64,000 nt of DNA from Roseibium aggregatum (GTDB taxonomy: Bacteria; Pseudomonadota; Alphaproteobacteria; Rhizobiales; Stappiaceae). How positions within the stretch are numbered: the first letter of the stretch is position 1; every line of letters starts with the position of its first letter. Below the pieces are notes generated by a model that made no database searches, was not told the origin of the DNA, and was given only the letters and a program-made list of their open reading frames with translations. Positions 52,229 through 61,947 of this stretch are shown here, piece by piece. Position numbers and translations under genes: made by a program. The stretch is taken from the NCBI RefSeq assembly GCF_017309185.1, contig NZ_JAEKJZ010000006.1, forward strand, positions 310,001 to 374,000, read 5' to 3'.

Positions 52229-55144
52229 ATGCGACGGCTTTTGATCGGACTGGGCTGTGTGGCGGTTTTGCTTGTAACCATCGTTTTGGTGGTGCCGCTG
52301 TTCCTGCCCAAGGAGGAGATCAAACGCCAGGTTGTCGAACAGGTCGACAACCGGCTGGGCTGGCGCGTGCGCCTCGACGGCCCGGTGTCGCTTTCGCTGT
52401 TTCCCGGCTTCATCCTGGTTGCCGAGGATATCGGCCTTGCCGGCGAGGCCGGGGCCGACGGGATCGAATTCGCCAAGGCCAGGCGCATGGAGTTCGGACT
52501 GGCCTGGGGCGGCCTGATCTCCGGCAACATCCAGGTGACGGGCCTGACGCTCGAGGAGCCGGATATTTTTCTGGAGGTGATGCAGGACGGTTCGACGAGC
52601 TGGCAGCCACGGCGCAACCTGGACATTCAGGCGGAGCCTTCCCCGGAAGAGGTGCAGGCATCGCGGACCGATGAAGGCACGCCGAACGCGGCCAGCCAGA
52701 CACAACCGGAAAGCGGCTCCGCCACGGCGGCTTCGCAAGGCTATCTGAAAAGCATCGGTGTCGACAGGCTGCGCATTACCGGCGGCACGATGACCTACAA
52801 GGATCCTGCAAGACCGGAGCCGGTCAGGATCACCGACCTGGACCTGGACCTCACCGCGCCCGATCTGAAACGCGAAGTGGACCTGTCATCGCGGTTCACG
52901 TTCCAGGATATTCCGGTCGAAGTATCGGGAACGCTCGAAAACCCGCTCGGTCTGGCTGCCGGCGAACAGGCGCCTGTCCGCCTGTCGGTCTCTTCCGGTG
53001 ACAACAAGCTTACCGTTTCCGGCGAAAGCGGGCTGAAGCCCGTGCGCGCGAACCTTGCCATAGAGGCGGCCGGTCCGTCGCTGAAAGCGTTTGCGGCTCT
53101 TGCAGGCCTCGATCTTGAAGCCGATCCGGGCGCCTTTTCCATGGATGCCAAGGTGGCTGGAACGGAGGCGGCCTTTTCGCTTGCCGATTTGCATATCCTT
53201 CTCGGAGAGCTGTCTCTCGGCGGAGCGGCCGATGCGGATCTGACCGGCCTCGTTCCGGAGGTGTCCGGCCGTCTGGTCTTGAAGAACGGTTCGATCCCCG
53301 ACCTTCTTCTGCTCGCCGGCAAGGATCTGCCGGCAAGCGGTGCCTTGAGCGCCGACCTCGCGTTCGGAACCGTCGGCATGACCGCTTCGGAACTTCTCGC
53401 AGGGCTCGATATCAACGGCACCGTTTCCATTTCGGAAGGGGAAATCGGCGGGCTTGGACTGGCCTCCGCCGTCGGGGGCGATCCGGAGGCGGACCGGCTG
53501 ACGAACCTCGCCCTGGATGTGGACCTGAAAGGCCTGGACGATCCGATCGCTTTGAGCGGCGCTCTCGTGTGGCGCGGCGAGGCCTTCAGTCTGACCGGCG
53601 AGGCGGATCCGCGGCGCTTTCTCGAGGGAAGCGACACGCCGGTTTCCGTGACGGTCAAGGGCAACCGGGTAAGCGCCGGTTTCGACGGGCGGGCGGCGAT
53701 GACCGGCACTGTCGACGGGGCGGTGCGAGTGGAAACCGGAGACCTCCGCGGCCTGATGGCCTGGATGGGACAGCCGCTCGGTGCCGGCGGCGGCCTGAAA
53801 ACCTTCAAGGCTTCCGGCATATTCGGTATGCAGGGCGATACAGTCACCTTCGAGGAAACCCGGTTCACCCTCGACGAGACCTCGGGCGAGGCCAATGGCC
53901 GGATCGATCTGGGCGGCAAGCCCAAGGTGACGGCAAGGCTGGCGCTCAGGGAACTGGTGCTCGACCCCTATCTCGACGGACCGACCGGCGCGGCTGCGGC
54001 CAACGCCAAGAAGTCTACCGCGGCGAGCGATGGAAGCGGCGGCGGCAAGGTCGATCAGAGCCGGGTCCAAAACGGCACCAAATCCGTGTGGAGCACGGCG
54101 CCGATTGACTTCGCCGGGCTTCAGGCCGTCGACGCTGACTTCAAGCTCACGACCCGGGAAATCCGCTGGGACAAGATCAAGATCGGCGAAAGCGCGCTCT
54201 CGACCACCATTCAGGACGGCGTTCTGACGGCCAATCTGGAAAAACTGGCGCTTTACGGTGGAGCCGGCTCCGGGGCTGTTACGCTCAACGCCGCGAAGGC
54301 AACGCCGGAAGTGGCCGCGAAGTTCTCCCTGTCCGGGCTGGACGCCTATCCGCTGCTGATGGACGCGGCGGCGTTCAGCTGGATCGAGGGCGAGGCCGCG
54401 ATCGGTTTCGATATCGGTTCGTCCGGTGGCAGTGAGCAGGCGCTCGTGGAAGGCCTGAACGGCACCGCGAGCTTTGAATTCATGGACGGGGCGATCCGGG
54501 GCATCAACATTCCGAAAATGGTGCGCGGCCTGTCGGTGGAAACCCTGCTCGGATGGCAGGAGACGACGGAAGAAAAGACCGACTTCAGCACACTTGCCGC
54601 GTCCTTTGATATCGCAAAAGGCATCGCGACGACGAACGATCTCACGCTTGTCGGTCCGCTCTTGCGCATGTCCGGCAAGGGCACGACCGACATGCCGAAA
54701 AAGACGCTTTCCTGGCGGGTGGAGCCGAAAATCGTGCCGACCCTGGAAGGCCAGCCGCCGCAGCCGCGCCGCAAGGGCGAGGACAAGAAACTCGCGGGCC
54801 TGGGCGTTCCGGTCGTGATCAAGGGGTCCTGGTCCGACCCCCGCATCTATCCGGACATCAAGGGCATCCTCGACGATCCGGAAACGGCCTACAAGCAGCT
54901 TCAGCAAACCGGCGGTGAGTTGATTGCCATCCTGCAGGGCAACAAGGACGTACCGGAAGATCTGGTCGAGACCGCGAACTCCGCCATTCGAAAGGCCACC
55001 GGCGGACGGTCCCAGATCGACATCCAGAAGGTCATCGAGGGGGATGTCGACGACGAGGAAGTGCTCAAGGCCGTTGAGGAAGGTTTCGGTCTGCCGTCGG
55101 GACTGCTCGGAAACGTTTTCGGCAAGGACAAGAAGAAGAACTGA
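52229..55144 (+). CDS. AsmA-family envelope protein
   Basis: A 971-residue protein with an N-terminal membrane anchor (MRRLLIGLGCVAVLLVTIVLVVPLFL). The long repeated beta-rich periplasmic body is of the AsmA/TamB-like type expected to carry phospholipids between membranes. Typical parts are GWRVRLDGPVSLSLFPGFILVAEDIGLAGEAG at the N-terminal domain, and near the C-terminus GAIRGINIPKMVRGL, TNDLTLVGPLLRMSGKGTTDMPKKTLSWRVEPKIV and GSWSDPRIYPDIKGIL. The ATG follows AGGGAGACCCGGACT. It stands alone between the iron locus and the phn operon. Confidence 0.9.
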   Translation: MRRLLIGLGCVAVLLVTIVLVVPLFLPKEEIKRQVVEQVDNRLGWRVRLDGPVSLSLFPGFILVAEDIGLAGEAGADGIEFAKARRMEFGLAWGGLISGNIQVTGLTLEEPDIFLEVMQDGSTSWQPRRNLDIQAEPSPEEVQASRTDEGTPNAASQTQPESGSATAASQGYLKSIGVDRLRITGGTMTYKDPARPEPVRITDLDLDLTAPDLKREVDLSSRFTFQDIPVEVSGTLENPLGLAAGEQAPVRLSVSSGDNKLTVSGESGLKPVRANLAIEAAGPSLKAFAALAGLDLEADPGAFSMDAKVAGTEAAFSLADLHILLGELSLGGAADADLTGLVPEVSGRLVLKNGSIPDLLLLAGKDLPASGALSADLAFGTVGMTASELLAGLDINGTVSISEGEIGGLGLASAVGGDPEADRLTNLALDVDLKGLDDPIALSGALVWRGEAFSLTGEADPRRFLEGSDTPVSVTVKGNRVSAGFDGRAAMTGTVDGAVRVETGDLRGLMAWMGQPLGAGGGLKTFKASGIFGMQGDTVTFEETRFTLDETSGEANGRIDLGGKPKVTARLALRELVLDPYLDGPTGAAAANAKKSTAASDGSGGGKVDQSRVQNGTKSVWSTAPIDFAGLQAVDADFKLTTREIRWDKIKIGESALSTTIQDGVLTANLEKLALYGGAGSGAVTLNAAKATPEVAAKFSLSGLDAYPLLMDAAAFSWIEGEAAIGFDIGSSGGSEQALVEGLNGTASFEFMDGAIRGINIPKMVRGLSVETLLGWQETTEEKTDFSTLAASFDIAKGIATTNDLTLVGPLLRMSGKGTTDMPKKTLSWRVEPKIVPTLEGQPPQPRRKGEDKKLAGLGVPVVIKGSWSDPRIYPDIKGILDDPETAYKQLQQTGGELIAILQGNKDVPEDLVETANSAIRKATGGRSQIDIQKVIEGDVDDEEVLKAVEEGFGLPSGLLGNVFGKDKKKN

Positions 55145-55199
55145 CGGGTCGTTCGGCCACCGGGCGACTGTCGTCCGGTCCGGGGCGGGCTTGCCGGTG

Positions 55200-55805
55200 T
55201 CAGTTCAGACCCAGAGCGTTCATCATCCGGTCCACGCCCTCTTCCACGGTTCCCGTGTTCTCGATCCGGACCAGACCGGGGACGTCTTCCGGTTCCAGGG
55301 TCGCCCTTTCCAGACGCTTTAAAATGTCTTCGCGGCTTTCCCGTCCACGGGCGGCGAGGCGTTCTGCGAGAACTTCGGCAGGAGCGGTGATCAGGAGGAC
55401 GATCGAGTTCTTGTATTTCTCTGTCGCCCGTTTCAGCATCCTTCGGGAACCGTTGGCGATGACCGTCTCGCCGGCGCGGACAATGTCGTCATAAGTCTCG
55501 GGAATGACATAGCCCAGCCCATGGGCTTCCCAGGAGAGGGCGACCCGGCCGGACGAAACCAGCCTGTCGAATTCGCCTCTTTCCAGCGTGTCGTGGTCTT
55601 CCGCTTCCGGGTCCGCCTCACGGGTGATCGCCCGGCGGGCGAAATGGATGTTCTTCCGGTCCCGGAGACGATCTTTCAGGGCGGACATCAACGTGTCCTT
55701 GCCAGCGCCGCTCGGGCCAACGACCAGCACCATCCGGCCCGGCCCGAGTTTGTCCGCTGTCTCCGGGGTCTGTTCAGGCAACCCGCTTGCCCTCACGCCA
55801 GACAC
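55200..55805 (-). CDS. phnN: PhnN, ribose 1,5-bisphosphate phosphokinase
   Basis: A kinase of about 200 residues with the guanylate-kinase-like fold that makes PRPP from ribose 1,5-bisphosphate, closing the C-P lyase pathway. Walker A is GPSGAGKDT (residues 30-38), and FARRAITREADPEAEDHDTLERGEF is typical. The start is uncertain: GTG at 55805, GTG at 55796 or TTG at 55781 all overlap the end of phnM. It is the last gene of the operon. Confidence 0.93.
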   Translation of the reverse strand: MSGVRASGLPEQTPETADKLGPGRMVLVVGPSGAGKDTLMSALKDRLRDRKNIHFARRAITREADPEAEDHDTLERGEFDRLVSSGRVALSWEAHGLGYVIPETYDDIVRAGETVIANGSRRMLKRATEKYKNSIVLLITAPAEVLAERLAARGRESREDILKRLERATLEPEDVPGLVRIENTGTVEEGVDRMMNALGLN

Positions 55806-56919
55806 CGCGCACGACCGGGACGTTGCCGATCAGCCTGACCTGAATGAGGTCGGCCCTGAGGTCCGGGGCCAAAATGCCCCGGTCGGTCAGGCCGATGGCC
55901 TTCGCGGGGGCGGATGTGACCATCGCGACGGCTTCCGGCAAGGCGATGGTCTCGATCTCCTCGGCGAGCTGAAATGCCGCCTGGATCAGCGACACCGGCA
56001 CATAGTCGGAGGACAGCACATCCAGATAGCCGGCCTCGGCCAGTTCCCTTGCCGAGACATTGCCGGAGTGGGAGCCGCCACGCACCACGTTGGGCGCGCC
56101 CATGAGGACAGCCATGCCGGCTTCATGCGAGGCCCTGGCCGCCTCGACCGTGGTCGGGAATTCGGCGATCCTCGTCTTCAGATCGATTGCTTCCTGCACA
56201 TGGGCGGCCGTTGCGTCGTCGTGGCTGGCGACGGCGATGCCGTGTTCCTGGGCGAAGGCGGAGAGCTTTTTGCGGTTTTCAGGCGCCAGGCTGCTTGCCC
56301 GTTCCTGCCGCCTGCGGATGAACTCCGCCATTTCTGCGTCGGAAAAGCCCTTCTTGCCCTGGTAGTAAATCTTGTAGGCGTCGAGGGAGACGAACTGGCG
56401 CTGGCCCGGGGTGTGGTCCATCAGCGAGATCAGACGGATGCTGTCGTCGTCCTCGAATTCCCCGAAAGCCTGCATCACATCGGGGGCGGAAACCTCGCAG
56501 CGCAGGTGAATGAAGTGATCCGCACGCAGGCGTTGCTCCTTCTGCCCGGTCTCGATGGCCTGTGCCAGCGCAAGCATGTCCGGCACGAGCAGATCCGCGT
56601 CCTCGTCCATGCCGACACGGAGCGCGTCGAAGACGGTGGTGATGCCGGCGCAGGCAATCTGCGCGTCGTGGGCCTGAACGGCCGAAACCGGGTTCCAGCG
56701 CACCTTGGGGCGCGGCGAATAGTGGGTTTCCAGGTGATCCGTGTGGAGTTCGACCAGGCCGGGAAGAAGGAAGTCGCCGTCGCAGTCATGGCCCTCGACG
56801 TCGGAAGGCGTGCCGATCGAGGCGATCCGGCCATCGTCGCCGACCGAAAGGGAGCCGTCGATCACCTCGTCCGCCAGAACGAGCCGGGCGTTTTTGAAAA
56901 CCTTCGGATGCGTGCTCAT
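55774..56919 (-). CDS. phnM: PhnM, alpha-D-ribose 1-methylphosphonate 5-triphosphate diphosphatase
   Basis: A 381-residue amidohydrolase-fold enzyme that removes pyrophosphate from the phosphonate-ribose triphosphate intermediate. The metal site begins with VELHTDHLETHYSPRP (His59, His62). The HFIHLRCEVSAPDV and VASHDDATAAHVQEA segments and GGSHSGNVSA are as expected for PhnM. The start overlaps the stop of the DUF1045 gene (ATGA). Confidence 0.95.
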   Translation of the reverse strand: MSTHPKVFKNARLVLADEVIDGSLSVGDDGRIASIGTPSDVEGHDCDGDFLLPGLVELHTDHLETHYSPRPKVRWNPVSAVQAHDAQIACAGITTVFDALRVGMDEDADLLVPDMLALAQAIETGQKEQRLRADHFIHLRCEVSAPDVMQAFGEFEDDDSIRLISLMDHTPGQRQFVSLDAYKIYYQGKKGFSDAEMAEFIRRRQERASSLAPENRKKLSAFAQEHGIAVASHDDATAAHVQEAIDLKTRIAEFPTTVEAARASHEAGMAVLMGAPNVVRGGSHSGNVSARELAEAGYLDVLSSDYVPVSLIQAAFQLAEEIETIALPEAVAMVTSAPAKAIGLTDRGILAPDLRADLIQVRLIGNVPVVRGVWREGKRVA

Positions 56920-57629
56920 GCAGTCTCCTTGAGCGCCTTGGAACCGCTCAGTTTAAATACCGTGTGAACCTGAAAGGGCGCGCCGCGTTCCGGCTCGAGA
57001 TAAAGCGCGAACGTGGAACAGGTGCGGGGCTTTTTCGTGATGTCCTGGAAATAGTCTTCAGCGGCGGCTTCCATGAGTGCCGCTTCCGCGTCGTCGTCCA
57101 GTTTTTCCGACAAGGTCATGTGGAAACGGAACTCGTCGAAAACATAAGGATAGCCCCATTCGCTCAGGTATGCATCCTGCCGGGCCGTCAGAGCGCTTTG
57201 GCGCCGGCGCTTCAGGTCAGCTTCCGACAGCGGTGCGCGGAACGGCCCGAAGCGCCGGACGCAGAGGTCCGCGAAGGCCCGCAGGTCCGGGTCGTCCGCA
57301 TTCGGCGTCAGCGCCAGAAAGCGGCCGAGACGGTTGACGGCAAGGCCTGCGGTTCCGAAAGGCGCGATCTCTTCGGCGAACACTCCGCAGGCTTCCAGCA
57401 GTCCCGCTTCCGTTTGACCTTCGCACAGGAAAAAGGGCGCTTTCAGCGTCCCGTGGAACCCGTAGCGGCGCGGGCTGACGGTCAGTTCCTCAAAGCGCGC
57501 GGCCGTCATCCCCTGAACCGGCGGCTGCGGCAGGTCCGCGCCGGTGACAGGATCCCGGCCCAGCCAGGCATTGCCGAGCCGCATCAGGGGATCGCCGGCA
57601 TCGGCGGCAAAATAGATGGCGTAGCGCAT
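56916..57629 (-). CDS. DUF1045 phosphonate-metabolism protein (2H phosphoesterase-like)
   Basis: A 237-residue protein with two HxT motifs (YGFHGTLKAPF and FRFHMTLSEKL), the signature of the 2H phosphoesterase fold. It is regularly found in phn operons that lack phnP, where it may act on the cyclic ribose phosphate formed by C-P lyase. That role is inferred from family context. The start at 57629 (MRYAIYFAADAGDPL) follows a gap of about 110 bases after phnL, the largest gap in the operon. Confidence 0.88.
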   Translation of the reverse strand: MRYAIYFAADAGDPLMRLGNAWLGRDPVTGADLPQPPVQGMTAARFEELTVSPRRYGFHGTLKAPFFLCEGQTEAGLLEACGVFAEEIAPFGTAGLAVNRLGRFLALTPNADDPDLRAFADLCVRRFGPFRAPLSEADLKRRRQSALTARQDAYLSEWGYPYVFDEFRFHMTLSEKLDDDAEAALMEAAAEDYFQDITKKPRTCSTFALYLEPERGAPFQVHTVFKLSGSKALKETA

Positions 57630-57741
57630 GGTTGAATTCACGGATTTGAAGATCGGGAGCGGCCAAGCTTGGCCTAAGGGCGAGCCATGTCCGTTCTGTG
57701 ACAGTTTGCGGCTGCGGGCAAGTGTTTCCAGTCTTTTGTCT

Positions 57742-58458
57742 TCAGGCGGCGGCCTCCGCGGAGAAGTTTGTGACGTCGACGATCCGGTCGGCGATTTCCT
57801 CGCGCACATCCTGATCGTGGAGAATACCCACCATCGCGACGCCCTGCGCCTTCTTCTCCTCCACCAGACGGACCACGACCGCCCGGTTGGCGGCGTCGAG
57901 CGAAGCTGTCGGTTCGTCCAGTAGCAGGATCGGGTAATGGGCGATGAAGCCACGGGCAATGTTGACGCGCTGCTGTTCGCCACCGGAAAAGGTCGCGGGT
58001 GGCAGGGTCCAGAGCCGTTCGGGCACGTTCAGCCTGGCAAGCAGCGCACGCGCCCTGTCCAGTCCTTCGGCCTCATCGGCGCCTTGCGCGATCAACGGCT
58101 CGGCAACGACATGCTCGGCCGAGACACGCGGGATGGTGCGCAGGAACTGGCTGACATAACCGATGGTGTCCTCGCGCAGGCGCAGGATCTGCCGGGGCTC
58201 GGCGTCGGCGACGTTGACGATGCGGTCGCCGACGGTCACCAGGATCTGGCCCTTGTCGCAGCGATAATTGCCGTAGATCATTTTCAGGATCGAGCTCTTG
58301 CCCGCGCCCGATGGTCCGCCGAGCACCACGCATTCGCCGGTATCGACGGAGAATTCGACCCGGTCGACCACGGGAATGACCGTGCCGCCCTGCAGGTGCA
58401 TGGTGAAGGACTTGCCGACATTGTTGAGATAGAGGCGAACTGGCATTTTGGACCTCAT
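57742..58458 (-). CDS. phnL: PhnL, ABC-type subunit of C-P lyase
   Basis: A 238-residue ABC-type ATPase that belongs to the C-P lyase machinery rather than to transport. Walker A is GGPSGAGKSS (about 47-56), the signature is FSGGEQQRVN, Walker B is ILLLDEPTASLD and the switch His is in GILHDQDV. The ATG at 58458 overlaps the phnK stop (ATGA). Confidence 0.95.
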   Translation of the reverse strand: MRSKMPVRLYLNNVGKSFTMHLQGGTVIPVVDRVEFSVDTGECVVLGGPSGAGKSSILKMIYGNYRCDKGQILVTVGDRIVNVADAEPRQILRLREDTIGYVSQFLRTIPRVSAEHVVAEPLIAQGADEAEGLDRARALLARLNVPERLWTLPPATFSGGEQQRVNIARGFIAHYPILLLDEPTASLDAANRAVVVRLVEEKKAQGVAMVGILHDQDVREEIADRIVDVTNFSAEAAA

Positions 58459-59243
58459 ACCTGAAGGATCGAGGAGACGAGCAACTGACTGTAGGGCTCG
58501 CGGGGATCGTCGAGCACCTGGTCGGTCAGCCCGGTTTCGATGACGTTGCCATGGCGCATCACCATGATCCGGTGCGACAGCAGACGCGCGACGGCGAGAT
58601 CGTGGGTCACGATCACCACGGACAGTCCGAGATCGGCGACCAGCCGGCGCAGCAGATCCAGCAGCCGGGCCTGGACCGAAACGTCCAACCCGCCGGTGGG
58701 CTCGTCCATGAAGACAAGTCTCGGCTGGGTGACCAGATTGCGGGCGATCTGCAGGCGCTGGCGCATGCCGCCGGAAAAGGAGCGGGGATCGTCGTCAATG
58801 CGGTCGCTTTCGATCTCTACCCGTCCCAGCCAGTCGTCGGCGGTGGCGCGGATGTTACCGTAATGGCGTTCGCCAACCGCCATCAGGCGCTCGCCGACAT
58901 TGGCACCCGCAGAGACGTTCATGCGCAGGCCGTCGGCGGCGTTCTGGTGGACGAACCCCCAGTCGGTGCGCATCAGAAGTCGCCGCTCGGCCTCGCTGAG
59001 CTGATAGAGATTGCGCATGGCGCCGTCGCGCATGCGGTATTCGATGGCGCCCGCTGTCGGCGCGAGCCGGGTGGACAGACAGTTGAGCAGGGTGGTCTTG
59101 CCCGAGCCGCTTTCCCCTACGATGGCCAGCACCTCGCCCGGCCAGAGATCGAAGGAGACATTCGCGCAACCGATCCGGTCGCCGTAATAGCGGGTGACAT
59201 TGCGGACCTGCAGGAGCGGATCCTCGGACTGGAACGCTTTCAT
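58455..59243 (-). CDS. phnK: PhnK, ABC-type subunit of C-P lyase
   Basis: A 262-residue ABC-type ATPase that binds the PhnGHIJ core complex. Walker A is GESGSGKTT (about 43-51), the signature is SFSGGMRQRLQ, Walker B is LVFMDEPTGGLD and the switch His is in VTHDLAVARLLSH. The start MKAFQSEDPLLQVRNV at 59243 overlaps the phnJ stop; a longer open frame upstream lies inside phnJ and is not PhnK-like. Confidence 0.95.
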   Translation of the reverse strand: MKAFQSEDPLLQVRNVTRYYGDRIGCANVSFDLWPGEVLAIVGESGSGKTTLLNCLSTRLAPTAGAIEYRMRDGAMRNLYQLSEAERRLLMRTDWGFVHQNAADGLRMNVSAGANVGERLMAVGERHYGNIRATADDWLGRVEIESDRIDDDPRSFSGGMRQRLQIARNLVTQPRLVFMDEPTGGLDVSVQARLLDLLRRLVADLGLSVVIVTHDLAVARLLSHRIMVMRHGNVIETGLTDQVLDDPREPYSQLLVSSILQV

Positions 59244-60181
59244 CGGTCCGTCTCCTCCTGTTTGCCGCCGCCGATATGGACGGCCGCCGGGTCGGCCGCC
59301 ATCGGGCCGGTGTGGCCCTCTGCGCGGCGTTCCTCGCAATAGTCGCTGTCCGAACAGACGAACATGCGCCCGCCCTTGTCGTCGAGAATGACCTCGTCCA
59401 GATAGACGTTCTCCGCGCCGCAGAGCCCGCAGGGCATGTCGAATTTCTGGACCTCGAAGGGGTAGTCCTCGAAGTCGAGGCTTTTCACGTCCGTGTAGGG
59501 CGGAATGGCGTAGATGCGCTTTTCCCGGCCCGCGCCGTAAAGCTGCAGGGCCGCCATCCGGTCGATCTTCGGGTTGTCGAATTTGGGTGTCGGCGAAGGA
59601 TCCATCACATAACGGCCGTTGACCTTCACCGGATAGGCGTAGGTCGTCGCGATATGGCCGTTCTTGGCGATGTCCTCGTAGAGCTTGACATGCATCAGGC
59701 CGTAATCTTCCAGCGCGTGCATTTTCCGGGTTTCCGTTTCGCGCGGCTCCAGAAAGCGCAGCGGCTCGGGGATCGGCACCTGGAAGACGATAATCTGGTC
59801 CTCCCGCAGGGGTTTTTCCGGAATGCGGTGACGGGTCTGCACGATCGTCGCCTCGGAGGTTTCATAGGTGGTCCTGACCCCGGCGGTCTTTTCGAAGAAG
59901 CCGCGCAGGGAGACGGCATTGGTGGTGTCGTCCGAGCCCTGGTCGATCATCTTCAGGCAATCGTCCTTTCCAAGGATGGAGGCCGTCACCTGGACGCCAC
60001 CGGTCCCCCAGCCGTAGGGCATCGGCATTTCGCGGGAGGCGAAGGGCACCTGATAGCCCGGAATGGCGATGCCCTTGAGGATCGCCCGGCGGATCATGCG
60101 TTTGGTCTGTTCGTCGAGGTAGGCGAAATTGTATTCGCCCCCCGCGAAGTCATAAGTCTGAAGCTGAGCCGTCCCGGTCAT
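59240..60181 (-). CDS. phnJ: PhnJ, radical SAM C-P lyase subunit
   Basis: A 313-residue radical SAM enzyme that cleaves the carbon-phosphorus bond of ribose 1-phosphonate 5-phosphate. The cysteine pattern C-x2-C-x21-C-x5-C is exact (Cys251, Cys254, Cys276, Cys282), with the last being the thiyl-radical Cys of the family. The N-terminal half contains REMPMPYGWGTGGVQVTASILGKDD as expected. It overlaps phnI and phnK by four bases each. Confidence 0.97.
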   Translation of the reverse strand: MTGTAQLQTYDFAGGEYNFAYLDEQTKRMIRRAILKGIAIPGYQVPFASREMPMPYGWGTGGVQVTASILGKDDCLKMIDQGSDDTTNAVSLRGFFEKTAGVRTTYETSEATIVQTRHRIPEKPLREDQIIVFQVPIPEPLRFLEPRETETRKMHALEDYGLMHVKLYEDIAKNGHIATTYAYPVKVNGRYVMDPSPTPKFDNPKIDRMAALQLYGAGREKRIYAIPPYTDVKSLDFEDYPFEVQKFDMPCGLCGAENVYLDEVILDDKGGRMFVCSDSDYCEERRAEGHTGPMAADPAAVHIGGGKQEETDR

Positions 60182-61299
60182 TCCGCGGCCTCCTGAGTGT
60201 TGCCGGAGCCGTTTTCCTGGCGGCGTTTCTCGAACCACTCGTCGCGCATCCGGCGAACGAGATCGAGCTCTGCCTGGAAGTCGACATAGTGAGGCAGTTT
60301 CAGGTGCTCGACGAAGCCGGTCGCCTGAATATTGTCGGAATGGGACAGGACAAACTCGATATCCTGAGCCGGTGCGACCGGCTCCTCGCCCAGTTCCTGC
60401 CAGCGCAGGGAGCGGTCGACCATGGCCATGGACATGGCTTTGCGTTCCACCTGGCCGAAGACAAGCCCATAACCCCTGGTGAAGGCCGGCGGGGCCTTGG
60501 CCGATCCGGCGAACTGGTTGACCATCTGGCACTCGGTCACCTTGATCGTCCCAAGCGTGACGGCGAAGCCGAGTTCCTCGGCGAAGAATTCGACTTCGAC
60601 CTCGCCGTAGCGGATTTCGCCGGCGAACGGGTGCGTGCGGCCATAGCCACGCTGGGTGGAATAGGCCAGCGCCAGGAGAAAGCCCTCGTCGCCTCTAGCA
60701 AGGTTCTGGAGCCGCAGGTCCCGGTCCGCCGGAAAGGACAGCGGTTCGCGCGTGAGATCGCCGACGGGTGCGTCCCCGCTGTCTGTGGAGCTCGGTTCGA
60801 TCAGGCCTTCGTCGCCCAGAAGATCGGTCACGCGCGGCATGCCGACGTCTTCGACGGGAGCGGTTTCAGCGGCGGGCACCGCGTCGCCGTCTTCAGCCGC
60901 GAGCGCGAAATCGAGCAGACGGTGGCTGTAATCGAAGGTCGGGCCCAGGACCTGACCGCCCGGCAGATCCTTGTAGGTTGCCGAAATCCGGCGTTCGACC
61001 AGCATAGCGGCGGTATCGACCGGCTCGCTGTAGCCGAAGCGCGGCAGGGTCGTGCGGTAGGCACGCATCAGGAAGGCGGCCTCGATCAGATCGCCGCGCG
61101 CCTGCTTGATCGCAAGGGCGGCGAGGGTTTCGTCGTAGAGCGAGCCTTCGCCCATCACCCGGGCGACGGAGTGAGAAAGCTGCTCCGCGATCTGCTCGAG
61201 CGTCAGAGCGGGAACGGAGGTGTCGCCCCGCCGGCGCTTGGCCAGAAGCTTGTGGGCGTTGCGGATGGCTGTTTCACCTCCCTTGACGGCAACATACAT
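60178..61299 (-). CDS. phnI: PhnI, C-P lyase core subunit (nucleosidase)
   Basis: A 373-residue core subunit that, with PhnG, H and L, replaces the base of a nucleotide by phosphonate. Typical segments are MYVAVKGGETAIRNAHKLLAKRRRGD at the start, RLQNLARGDEGFLLALAYSTQRGYGRTHPFAGEIRYGEVEVEF and KVTECQMVNQFAGSAKAPPAFTRGYGLVFGQ. It lies three bases after phnH and overlaps phnJ. Confidence 0.96.
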   Translation of the reverse strand: MYVAVKGGETAIRNAHKLLAKRRRGDTSVPALTLEQIAEQLSHSVARVMGEGSLYDETLAALAIKQARGDLIEAAFLMRAYRTTLPRFGYSEPVDTAAMLVERRISATYKDLPGGQVLGPTFDYSHRLLDFALAAEDGDAVPAAETAPVEDVGMPRVTDLLGDEGLIEPSSTDSGDAPVGDLTREPLSFPADRDLRLQNLARGDEGFLLALAYSTQRGYGRTHPFAGEIRYGEVEVEFFAEELGFAVTLGTIKVTECQMVNQFAGSAKAPPAFTRGYGLVFGQVERKAMSMAMVDRSLRWQELGEEPVAPAQDIEFVLSHSDNIQATGFVEHLKLPHYVDFQAELDLVRRMRDEWFEKRRQENGSGNTQEAAE

Positions 61300-61302
61300 G
61301 GT

Positions 61303-61947
61303 TCAGCTCTCCGGCAAGGTGACGTGGGTGGAACGGGGCAGGGCGGCGATTTCCGCGCTGCCGGCGAAGATCAGATCGACGCCGCGCGGGAATTGCCTGT
61401 TGTTGGCGATGACCTGATCCCAGAACGTCGGTGGAACGGGTTTCGGCGCGAATTGCGCGCTTTTTTCGATGCCCGGTCCTTCAAGGGTGACTTTGTCGCC
61501 GTCGCCGAAATCCTGTTTCAGCAGGATGACTGTGGTGGATGTGTCCGGATATTCCGCCGAACCCTGGTTGAAGCTTGCCAGGGAAATCAGCTGAAGCGGA
61601 TCGGCGACCAGGGCGAAAGCCGCTTCGACCGGTTCGCTCACGATCGGCGCGCCGGTGTGAAACCGCAGAAACCCCTTGACCTCGTCCGAGGCCATCAGAG
61701 TGCGGTCGAGCCAAACCGGCGTGTCGTAGTCGAAAAGGGTAAGGGCTGCGGCGGCGCCCGCCGGGGTCAGCGGTGCGGGCGGCGTAAGTTCCGAGGTCCT
61801 TACGCCATGGAGGGTCCCGGGCCGGGCCATGGCATTCATGATCGCGCGAAAACAGTCCTGGGCGTCGTGAACCGGGTCCTGAAACCCGGGAGCCAACGCG
61901 CTGTTTTGCGTTGCATTTTGAGGCATCGTCTCGGCGGCGGCCGGCAT
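61303..61947 (-). CDS. phnH: PhnH, C-P lyase core subunit
   Basis: A 214-residue subunit with the PhnH pattern PGFQDPVHDAQDCFRAIMNAMARPGTLH, ALTLFDYDTPVWLD, GSAEYPDTSTTVILL and a C-terminal DLIFAGSAEIAALPRSTHV. The ATG at 61947 shares bases with the phnG stop (TGATG); an internal ATG at 61926 is the alternative. Confidence 0.95.
   Translation of the reverse strand: MPAAAETMPQNATQNSALAPGFQDPVHDAQDCFRAIMNAMARPGTLHGVRTSELTPPAPLTPAGAAAALTLFDYDTPVWLDRTLMASDEVKGFLRFHTGAPIVSEPVEAAFALVADPLQLISLASFNQGSAEYPDTSTTVILLKQDFGDGDKVTLEGPGIEKSAQFAPKPVPPTFWDQVIANNRQFPRGVDLIFAGSAEIAALPRSTHVTLPES

Noticed and set aside
52886..54907. A 673-codon open frame antisense to the AsmA-family gene
   Set aside because: No domain is visible, and the sense AsmA protein is complete with its membrane anchor and conserved C-terminus.
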